A DNA stretch of 23,040 nt from Desulfobacteraceae bacterium (lineage in GTDB: Bacteria > Desulfobacterota > Desulfobacteria > Desulfobacterales > SURF-15): the NCBI GenBank assembly GCA_003599475.1, contig QZKK01000189.1, positions 1-23,040 of the forward strand. The letters run 5' to 3'. The translations under genes were made by a program, and so were the position numbers. Below, piece after piece: positions 1-5,558 of the stretch. The first letter of the stretch is position 1. Each line of letters opens with the position of its first letter. Under the pieces are notes generated by a model that was not told the DNA's origin, did not search any database, and was given only the letters and a program-made list of their open reading frames with translations.

Positions 1-1187
1 TCGGCAACGGCCAGACCGTGCCGGTGAACCTCCCCGGGGACATCGCCTTTCGGGAGACCGAGGTTCGAAGCGCCTCCCCGCTCCCGGACCCGGTGGATCT
101 GAGGGAGCCGTTCCGATTCACGGTGAGCGACGGGACGGTGGAGGTCGCCGTGTCCTTGCCGGTGGCGCCGGACACGGTGCCTGCGAGCTACACCGCCTCC
201 GCCTTCACCGCTGCCGTCGCCACTGCCGGCCCCGCCTCCGGAACCGGAACTGCTCCCGCCGCTGTCCGATTCTGCGCCTCCGGAGCCGCTCCCTCCGGTG
301 CCTCCGCTCCCCGAACCGGAGCTACTGCCGTCTTTTCCGCCACCGCTGCCGGCTTCCCCCGTTTGATCTGCTCCTTCGCTTCGCGCTCCCCTGCCCTGGC
401 CTCCGGCTGCAGATCCAAGATCCTGTGCCTTGACACCCTGGCGGATTCCCTGTGCAAACCGGTCGGCAACCCGTCCGGAATCGGTGCGCGTCGTATTCTC
501 CCGGAACGCCTGGTGGACCTGTCTCATCTCTTCGATGCTGAAGCGCTGTCGATGCGCCTGGGAGACGACTTCCGCCGCCGAGTCGGATGAAGCTCCCAGC
601 CGGGCCATCGTTCGCGTGGTCTGAAAAGTCTCCAGCGCGAGCGCCTCGGAATCGCTTCGATTCATCGCCTGCGCCCTTTCCCGGACGCCTGCCATGATCC
701 TATCGATGTCTGCGGTCTTCATTCCCGCGGCAAGGCTGTCTGCGATCGCGGACGCGATCCCGTCTACCTGTCTTCGATCGCGCGCAACCGCCTTCGCACG
801 GGCATAAGCGAAAGAATACCGGGAGGCGGTCGCCTCCATCGCCCGAACAACCGCATCGTCGGGGACCTTCTTTGCGACCCCTTCAAGTACCTTGTCGACG
901 ATCGGCCCTGCCGGAATATCGCTTTTCCTGGCGTCCATGACGATATTCTGCGCCCTTACCACATGCTCTTCTCTGAACCTGTTTCGAATCATCGCTTCCG
1001 TCATCCCGACGGCTTCCTGTGCGGAGATACCGGACCGGATCATCTCCCGCGTTCTTTCCTTGATCCTTTCCGGTGCAGCCGCCAGCCTGTCTTCCACCTC
1101 ATCTCCGAAGGCGGATGCGGTAAAGAGCGCTAGCAGAACAGTCAGAATCGAAACGGCCGATGTGAGGTTCTTCGCTGTCTTCTTCAT
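1..1187 (-). CDS. Secreted helical-repeat protein with Gly/Ser-rich tract, 3' end outside window
   Basis: The frame is open from an ATG at 1187 to the window edge (at least 395 codons, no stop). AAGGGG lies 7 nt before the ATG. Residues 1-28 are a signal peptide (KK, hydrophobic stretch, then about Ala-Phe-Gly). Residues 29-257 are predicted helical and hold degenerate units with a turn then a helix, such as SGISAQEAV (52), SDIPAGPIV (89), AGMKTADID (154), QRFSIEEMR (214) and QGVKAQDLG (250). Residues about 258-332 are almost only Gly, Ser, Ala, Asp and Glu. The family is not recognised. It is probably exported and lies downstream of an ECF sigma/anti-sigma set, with its own ECF-like promoter at 1221-1249. 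The last 60 codons (below base 190) are Arg/His-rich and look out of frame, so the true C-terminus is doubtful. Confidence 0.7.
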   Translation of the reverse strand, partial: MKKTAKNLTSAVSILTVLLALFTASAFGDEVEDRLAAAPERIKERTREMIRSGISAQEAVGMTEAMIRNRFREEHVVRAQNIVMDARKSDIPAGPIVDKVLEGVAKKVPDDAVVRAMEATASRYSFAYARAKAVARDRRQVDGIASAIADSLAAGMKTADIDRIMAGVRERAQAMNRSDSEALALETFQTTRTMARLGASSDSAAEVVSQAHRQRFSIEEMRQVHQAFRENTTRTDSGRVADRFAQGIRQGVKAQDLGSAAGGQGRGARSEGADQTGEAGSGGGKDGSSSGSGSGGTGGSGSGGAESDSGGSSSGSGGGAGSGDGSGEGGGGVARRHRVRRHRQGHGDLHRPVAHRESERLPQIHRVRERGGASNLGLPKGDVPGEVHRHGLAVA

Positions 1188-1220
1188 ATGCAGCCCCTTT
1201 TTTCAAAACTCTTTAACAGG

Positions 1221-1249
1221 TAAAACGCTTCTCATCGAAGGAAGTTACA
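1221..1249 (-). promoter_or_regulatory. ECF-type promoter before the secreted-protein gene
   Basis: On the minus strand TGTAACT (1249-1243), 15 nt, then CGTTTTA (1227-1221). The same layout, TGTAAC-N15-CGTT, stands before the sigma gene at 2700-2672. The -35 half overlaps the stop codon of the lipoprotein gene. The expected transcript start near 1216 leaves a leader of about 30 nt before the ATG at 1187. Assignment to the local sigma factor is inferred from the match and the spacing. Confidence 0.5.
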
Positions 1250-1571
1250 GAACCGGTGCGTAAATGCAGTTTGCCGAACCGAAATCGTCTAGTTCCTGAT
1301 ATCGGCAGTCCGGCACGAAGGGCTCTCCGTCCACGATGTAAAAATATTTGAATCCCCCTTCCGACGGAACCTTCACTTCCCATGTCCGGCCGTCTATCCT
1401 GGTCGCCGCATGAAATCGATACCCGTCGCCGGAATGCAAAAAAAACACCGATTCCGCATCCGGCTTCTTCAGGTAAAGGTAGACGGCGTTCTCCTTTTCC
1501 TGGAGGGAGTGAGCGGCGCACCCCCATATAAAAAAAAGGATTGAAGAGAAAATGAGGAGGCCTGTTTTCAT
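1245..1571 (-). CDS. Small lipoprotein with degenerate glycogen-binding-like (AMPK/CBM48) domain
   Basis: 108 aa. The N-terminus is a lipoprotein signal: hydrophobic stretch, then FIWGCAA, giving a lipidated Cys18. Residues about 25-105 resemble the AMPK beta/CBM48 early-set fold of the neighbouring anti-sigma-like protein: an opening strand with a Pro-Asp turn (LKKPDAESV), a middle WEVKVP strand, FKYFYIVDG, and a closing DDFGSANCIY matching DDFGGENTIL next door. The conserved tryptophan region of the sugar-binding face is poorly kept, so real glycan binding is uncertain. Its ATG overlaps the stop of the upstream gene by 4 nt (ATGA), with an AGGGGAAGG ribosome site, so the two are translationally coupled. 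It probably sits on a membrane facing the periplasm and may be a partner or decoy for the anti-sigma domain. Confidence 0.75.
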   Translation of the reverse strand: MKTGLLIFSSILFFIWGCAAHSLQEKENAVYLYLKKPDAESVFFLHSGDGYRFHAATRIDGRTWEVKVPSEGGFKYFYIVDGEPFVPDCRYQELDDFGSANCIYAPVL

Positions 1572-2131
1572 GCCTTCCCCTCCACCTTGAGGATCGTGTT
1601 TTCACCTCCGAAATCGTCTGTTTCCCGCGTCAGGATCGTAGGATCCGCATATCGATCCCGCCCTTCGAGGATATAGGTGAATCGATGTTCCCCCTCGGGC
1701 AATTCCAGTAGGATTTCCCAGTAGCCGCTGCCCCCGATTTTTTTCATGGGCAATCGTTTCCAATCCGTAAACGTACCGGCGATTTCGGCCTGTGCGATAT
1801 CCGGCCGGTATATCACAAAACGGTTTCTCACCTCCGTGTCTCCGGGCACGATCAGGAAAGAAAAGGCGAAAACAAGAGCCGCCGCAAATCCGCATGCCGC
1901 AAAACCGATTGGACGCGCAAGCGGAGCCAGATACCTTTCCCATTTCGACTCCGCCTCGAAAGCGACGCAGGGTGCGGGATAGACGCAATCCTCACGGAGA
2001 ATCTTCTCCTGCTGCAAGAGTGCGACGGTTTCATCTGTGAATGCGGCGTCTGCCCTGACTTTCTCGACAAACGCTATTTTTTCGTTCAGATCCAACTCAT
2101 TATCGATAAACATGCTGATTAGGTATTCCAT
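1568..2131 (-). CDS. Membrane anti-sigma-like protein with periplasmic AMPK/CBM48 domain
   Basis: 187 aa. Residues 1-70 are a cytoplasmic helical region of the kind found in anti-sigma factors (MEYLISMFIDNELDLNEKIAF), but without the zinc ligands of a ZAS/zf-HC2 domain. One membrane helix lies at about 74-95 (IGFAACGFAAALVFAFSFLIV). Residues about 103-185 are a glycogen-binding-like domain with the typical motifs IYRPDIAQAEIAGTFTDW, GYWEILLELPEGEHRFTYIL, DP and DDFGGENTILKV. A good AGGGAG site precedes the ATG. It follows the sigma gene by 46 nt and overlaps the lipoprotein gene by 4 nt. The likely role is to hold the ECF sigma at the membrane and release it on a signal sensed in the periplasm. 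The sugar nature of the signal is only suggested by the fold. Confidence 0.75.
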   Translation of the reverse strand: MEYLISMFIDNELDLNEKIAFVEKVRADAAFTDETVALLQQEKILREDCVYPAPCVAFEAESKWERYLAPLARPIGFAACGFAAALVFAFSFLIVPGDTEVRNRFVIYRPDIAQAEIAGTFTDWKRLPMKKIGGSGYWEILLELPEGEHRFTYILEGRDRYADPTILTRETDDFGGENTILKVEGKA

Positions 2132-2177
2132 CGATAAACTCCCTGATGATCTCCGGCTCCCTCCCGATCTTATCCGG

Positions 2178-2666
2178 CTATTCCAGTTGCGTGCGGAGCG
2201 AACCGAGTTCCGCTTTCAATTTGACCCTTGCCCTGTGAATTTTGACTTTCACGCTCCCCTCGCTGATGCCGGCGATTTTTCCGATTTCACGATAGGAAAA
2301 ATCGCCGCTCACGGCAAGCGAAAGGATGTCTTTCTCCTCCTCATCGAGTCTTTGAAAGGCAGACAGAACCTTCTGATAGGTTTGCCGAATGATGAACCGC
2401 TTCTCCGGGTCGAGCGAAACATCGGTCTGTTCGAAGTCAAGCGGCTCGTTCCGTTTGGATTTCCTGAAATGGTCCAGCAGCGCGTTGCGTGCAATGGTAT
2501 ACAGCAAAGCGGTTTTTTGCTCATTCCGACCGTAAACGCGCAGCAGGCGGGTGAAGCTTTCCTGAACGATATCGCAGGAAAGATCATGATTGCCCGTCCT
2601 TCTGATCAGATATCCAAACAAACGATCTTTATGAGCGCGATAAAATCGAGTAAACGATTCGTTCAT
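2178..2666 (-). CDS. ECF-type RNA polymerase sigma factor (sigma-70 family)
   Basis: 162 aa, normal length for a minimal ECF sigma. Region 2 covers about residues 3-70 (FTRFYRAHKDRLFGYLIRRTG, then DIVQESFTRLL and ARNALLDHFRKSKR). Region 4 covers about 105-155 (LDEEEKDILSLA, then the helix-turn-helix FSYREIGKIAGISEGSVKVKIHRARVKL). It binds core RNA polymerase and directs it to a dedicated promoter set. It is the first gene of a minus-strand operon whose second gene encodes the likely anti-sigma. No Shine-Dalgarno sequence is visible before the ATG. The candidate promoter at 2672-2700 would start transcription almost at the ATG, so the mRNA may be leaderless. This N-terminus is the usual one for the family, so the start is considered right. 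Confidence 0.9.
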   Translation of the reverse strand: MNESFTRFYRAHKDRLFGYLIRRTGNHDLSCDIVQESFTRLLRVYGRNEQKTALLYTIARNALLDHFRKSKRNEPLDFEQTDVSLDPEKRFIIRQTYQKVLSAFQRLDEEEKDILSLAVSGDFSYREIGKIAGISEGSVKVKIHRARVKLKAELGSLRTQLE

Positions 2667-2671
2667 GACAT

Positions 2672-2700
2672 TTCAACGAGTTCAAATGAAAAAGGTTACA
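2672..2700 (-). promoter_or_regulatory. ECF-type promoter of the sigma operon (probable autoregulation)
   Basis: Minus strand: TGTAACC (2700-2694), 15 nt, CGTTGAA (2678-2672). TGTAAC/CGTT-type boxes are typical of several ECF groups. The identical spacing recurs at 1249-1221 before the secreted-protein gene. The predicted start falls at about 2665-2669, next to the ATG at 2666. Confidence 0.5.
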
Positions 2701-2822
2701 GGCTTAAGACGAGCTCGATGCTTAAAGCACAGATCCGAAAGCTCTGAGTATCGATCATTCCTGCCGGCGTTTCGGCCCGGACGCGGCAAAAAAGCCGATC
2801 GAGCGAACGACATTAAGAATCC

Positions 2823-2851
2823 TTGACATTTCAAAAACCATCAAATAATAA
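2823..2851 (+). promoter_or_regulatory. Sigma-70-type promoter of the liv operon
   Basis: TTGACA at 2823-2828 is a perfect -35. An A/T-rich stretch follows, with AATAAT at 2844-2849 (15-nt spacer) or TAATAA at 2846-2851 (17-nt spacer) as the -10. The surrounding 40 bases are much more AT-rich than the window. The start point would be near 2857, leaving a leader of about 110 nt. Confidence 0.55.
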
Positions 2852-2889
2852 TCACAATTTAGCGGCCTGGATTTCAGCGAAGGGGGGTG

Positions 2890-2963
2890 ATGCGGTCGCA
2901 TATCCGGCAGTAAGTGAGTCTTACAGGTTCGATTAACCTTCCTACCTTCTCAATAGAAAGGAG
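2890..2963 (+). promoter_or_regulatory. Structured livK leader with four small hairpins
   Basis: Consecutive inverted repeats: ATGCG/CGCAT (2890-2901), GTAAG/CTTAC (2910-2924), GGTT/AACC (2926-2938), and CCTTCT pairing with AGA(A)AGG (2945-2961). The last would cover the ribosome site of livK. A 7-codon reading frame (ATG 2890, TAA 2911-2913) follows an AGGGGGG stretch. Function not known. Confidence 0.35.
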
Positions 2964-2970
2964 AATACTC

Positions 2971-4203
2971 ATGAAACGTTTCCTCGCTCTTTTCGTTGTC
3001 TGTCTCGCTTTCAGCTTCGTCGCAATGATCGTATCCGCACAATCCTTCGATTACAAGGATGAAATGGGGGTAGTAAAAGTAAAGCCCGGAGAAGCCGTGC
3101 ACATCGCCTACTGGTTTGTGGTTGCGGGTCCGGACGCTTCCCTGGGGGAAGATACGAAACGCGGTGTCGAAATTGCCATCGAAGACAAGGGGGGCAAGAT
3201 CCTCGGGTTTCCGATCAAACTGACCGGGCAGGACACGGGCTGCAACGCCGAGGGCGGGCAGGCCGCAGCGACCAAACTGGCTGCAGATCCGACCATTGTG
3301 GCCGCCGTCGGCTCAAACTGCTCCAGCGAGGCCCGTCCGGGCGCACCGATTCTTTGGAATGCGGGAATTCCGACGGTTTCCCCCTCCAACACCGCTCCCT
3401 ATCTGACCGATCCCAAGAGAGGCCCCGAATTCAACGGATATCTGCGAACCGCGCACAACGACAAGATTCAGGGAGCCGTGGCGGCCGAGTTCGCTCTTAA
3501 GAAGATGGGAGTCAAAAAAGCAGCCACCATCCACGACGGCAGCGTGTATGCGGAGCAGCTCCAGGCCGTGTTTGCCGAAACCTTCAAAAAACTGGGCGGA
3601 ACCATCACCTCGCAGGAAGCCGTGTCCCCGACCGACACGGATATGCGGCCGGTTCTGACCAAGATCGCTACCGGAAAACCCGAATTCATCTATTATCCGA
3701 TTTTTATCGCGGCGGGCGGGCACATCACCCGCCAGGCAAAGGAAGTCGCCGATCTTGAGAAAGTGCATCTGATGGGCGCAGACGGCATGTTTTCGCCTGA
3801 TTTTTACAAGGCCGCAGGGGAAGCGGCGGTCGGGATGTTTCATTCGAGCCCCGATTTTTCCGCCTTTGCCGCCGGGTACAAGGATTTTCTAAAAAAGCAT
3901 CAGGATAAATACGGTGAAAAACCGATCGCCCCCTTCCATGCACATGCATACGATGCGGCCCTGATGATTTTCGAAGCCATCGAGAAATCAGCGAAGAAGG
4001 CGCCGGATGGAACCCTGCACATCGGGCGCAAGAATCTGCGCGATGCGCTCTATGCAACAAAGGGTATGAAAGGCCTCACGGGCGCAATCAACTGCGACCA
4101 ATACGGTGACTGCGCCGATCCGAGAATCGCCGTCTATCAGACGACGAAGGAAAACATAAAATCCCTGAACATGCCGAATATGCCGTTCTGGAAACCGTAT
4201 TGA
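2971..4203 (+). CDS. livK: Branched-chain amino acid ABC transporter, periplasmic binding protein (LivK family)
   Basis: 410 aa from the ATG at 2971, chosen because AGAAAGGAG ends 7 nt upstream and the signal peptide (MKRFLALFVVCLAFSFVAMIVSAQ) starts there. An in-frame ATG at 2914 would add 19 residues before the signal and is rejected. The mature protein is a type I periplasmic binding protein: the lobe-one core GVEIAIEDKGGKILGFPIKL is followed by VAAVGSNCSSEARPGAPIL, which contributes ligand contacts. The middle carries KAATIHDGSVYAEQL, then EFIYYPIFIAAGG. Four Cys (GCNAE, NCSS, NCDQ, GDCAD) could form disulfides. It captures branched-chain or related amino acids for the LivHMGF complex. 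The exact ligand cannot be read from sequence. It heads the liv operon, 202 nt before livH. Confidence 0.9.
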   Translation: MKRFLALFVVCLAFSFVAMIVSAQSFDYKDEMGVVKVKPGEAVHIAYWFVVAGPDASLGEDTKRGVEIAIEDKGGKILGFPIKLTGQDTGCNAEGGQAAATKLAADPTIVAAVGSNCSSEARPGAPILWNAGIPTVSPSNTAPYLTDPKRGPEFNGYLRTAHNDKIQGAVAAEFALKKMGVKKAATIHDGSVYAEQLQAVFAETFKKLGGTITSQEAVSPTDTDMRPVLTKIATGKPEFIYYPIFIAAGGHITRQAKEVADLEKVHLMGADGMFSPDFYKAAGEAAVGMFHSSPDFSAFAAGYKDFLKKHQDKYGEKPIAPFHAHAYDAALMIFEAIEKSAKKAPDGTLHIGRKNLRDALYATKGMKGLTGAINCDQYGDCADPRIAVYQTTKENIKSLNMPNMPFWKPY

Positions 4204-4258
4204 TCGGCATCGATCTTGATCGGCTTCATTTTTCTTCAACCCATTGGAACCTCCGATC

Positions 4259-4306
4259 GGGGCCGGGCACCGGAATGGGGTCCGGCCCCCTTACCATCGC
4301 TTTTTT
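4259..4306 (+). terminator. GC-rich hairpin between livK and livH (partial terminator or processing site)
   Basis: GGGGCCGG (4259-4266) pairs perfectly with CCGGCCCC (4282-4289) around a 15-nt loop. The T6 run lies 11 nt further on (4301-4306), so it is not a classic intrinsic terminator. It may stabilise the livK message or reduce read-through, which would fit the need for more binding protein than permease. Confidence 0.35.
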
Positions 4307-4405
4307 CGTTCGAAGAACAGATAGACGGATACCGGGTGGCAAGTGGGCACCGGCGGTGCACAGCGGACTTCCGCTGAAAGCGAACCATCTGAAAGGGATT
4401 TTCCT

Positions 4406-5467
4406 ATGATGCAACGATTGAAAGGACGAATTACCCCGACCGATATCGTCATGTGGCTCATCGGCGGCTCGATGCTGATCATGATCCTTTGGGGATCCGT
4501 CGCAACCCTTGCCACCGGCAGGTACACCTTCCGTCATTGGGTCGATTTCGTCATTTTCGGACTGGCGCAGGGAAGCATCTACTCACTGATCGCGACCGGC
4601 TACACGATGGTCTACGGCATCATGCGGATGATCAATTTCGCCCACAGCGAGGTCTTCATGAGCGGCCCGTATACCGCATATTTCGTGGCGGCTGCCATGT
4701 ACCGTTCGGATTTTTTAGAGACGCATCCGATCCTCGGGCTGGTGATTATTTTCCTGGTTTCGATGGCCGTCTCCACCCTGATTGCGTATCTGCTGGAACG
4801 TGTCGCTTACCGCCCGCTCAGGGGCGCACCGCGCCTGGTTCCCCTGATTACTGCAATCGGAGCCTCCTTTTTCCTGCAGTATACCTTCCGGGGCCTTTAC
4901 GGCGCAGGCTTCCAGGCATACCCGAACATCAAGATTCTGGAAGGCCAATGGCTGATCGGCTGGTTCAGGATCCTGAAGTTCCAGGCGGTGGTCATCCTCG
5001 CTGCCATCCTGCTGATGATCGCCCTCTATCTTTTCGTGCAGAAAACAAAGATCGGCAAGGCCATCCGGGCGGTTTCCGAGGACAACGAGGCTGCATCCCT
5101 GATGGGGATCAATATCGACGGAATGATCTCCACCACCTTCATCATCGGCGGAGCAGCCGCCGGAGCGGCCGGCGTCCTCTATGCGTTGATGTTCAAACAG
5201 GTTCATTTCTTCATGGGGTTTATCCCGGGCATCAAGGCCTTTACCGCTGCTGTGCTTGGAGGCATCGGCAATATTCCCGGGGCAATGCTCGGAGGTATTT
5301 TCCTCGGACTGGTCGAATCGGTGGGCCCCAGCCTCTTTCTCGACGGCCTTGGGATCATCGCCCCCTACCAGCTCAAAGACGCCATTGCGTTTACGATGCT
5401 GGTCCTGGTTCTGATCTTTCGACCTACCGGAATCCTGGGAGAGCGCCTTGCGGTGAAAAAGGCATAA
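4406..5467 (+). CDS. livH: Branched-chain amino acid ABC transporter permease LivH
   Basis: 353 aa. The ATG at 4406 is preceded by GAAAGGGA at good spacing. A longer frame from 4343 has no such site and adds a polar stretch, so it is rejected. LivH family hallmarks are present: FVIFGLAQGSIYSLIATGY, YTMVYGIMRMINFAHSEVFM, the VAYRPLRG loop, the cytoplasmic coupling segment GKAIRAVSEDNEAASLMGIN that contacts the ATPase, and AFTAAVLGGIGNIPGAMLGG. About eight or nine membrane helices. Residues 1-45 form an extra N-terminal segment with one helix. It forms the inner-membrane channel with LivM. Confidence 0.92.
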   Translation: MMQRLKGRITPTDIVMWLIGGSMLIMILWGSVATLATGRYTFRHWVDFVIFGLAQGSIYSLIATGYTMVYGIMRMINFAHSEVFMSGPYTAYFVAAAMYRSDFLETHPILGLVIIFLVSMAVSTLIAYLLERVAYRPLRGAPRLVPLITAIGASFFLQYTFRGLYGAGFQAYPNIKILEGQWLIGWFRILKFQAVVILAAILLMIALYLFVQKTKIGKAIRAVSEDNEAASLMGINIDGMISTTFIIGGAAAGAAGVLYALMFKQVHFFMGFIPGIKAFTAAVLGGIGNIPGAMLGGIFLGLVESVGPSLFLDGLGIIAPYQLKDAIAFTMLVLVLIFRPTGILGERLAVKKA

Positions 5468-5468
5468 A

Positions 5469-5540
5469 CGAGTTGCGGGTTACGGGTTGCGGGTTACGGG
5501 CTATCTTCAACCCGCAACTCGCAACGCGTAACGCGTAACG
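5469..5540. repeat. Inverted heptamer array between livH and livM
   Basis: Left arm of GGGTTGC/GGGTTAC units (5470-5500), a 7-nt spacer, and a right arm of complementary units (5508-5540). The 13-mer at 5469-5481 is an exact inverted match to 5509-5521. It fills nearly all of the 91-nt gap inside the liv operon, so the mRNA should carry a strong hairpin between the two permease genes. The same 13-mer recurs at 8882-8894. Confidence 0.85.
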
Positions 5541-5558
5541 TGTATTGAAGGTTGACGA

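Larger units (their letters stand above)
2667..2970. other. Divergent intergenic region between the sigma operon and liv operon
   Basis: About 300 nt with no gene. It holds the ECF-type promoter (minus strand, 2672-2700), a sigma-70-type promoter for liv (plus strand, 2823-2850) and a livK leader of about 110 nt with four small hairpins (2890-2963). Nothing recognisable was seen in 2701-2822. Confidence 0.6.

Noticed and set aside
18..590. Plus-strand 190-codon frame as a complete gene
   Set aside because: From about base 190 onward it is the antisense of the Gly/Ser tract and helical protein. Only its first 180 nt look coding, so it is noted as a finding instead.
4453..5538. 361-codon plus-strand frame overlapping livH
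   Set aside because: Arg/His/Pro-rich off-frame reading of livH that ends in the repeat array.
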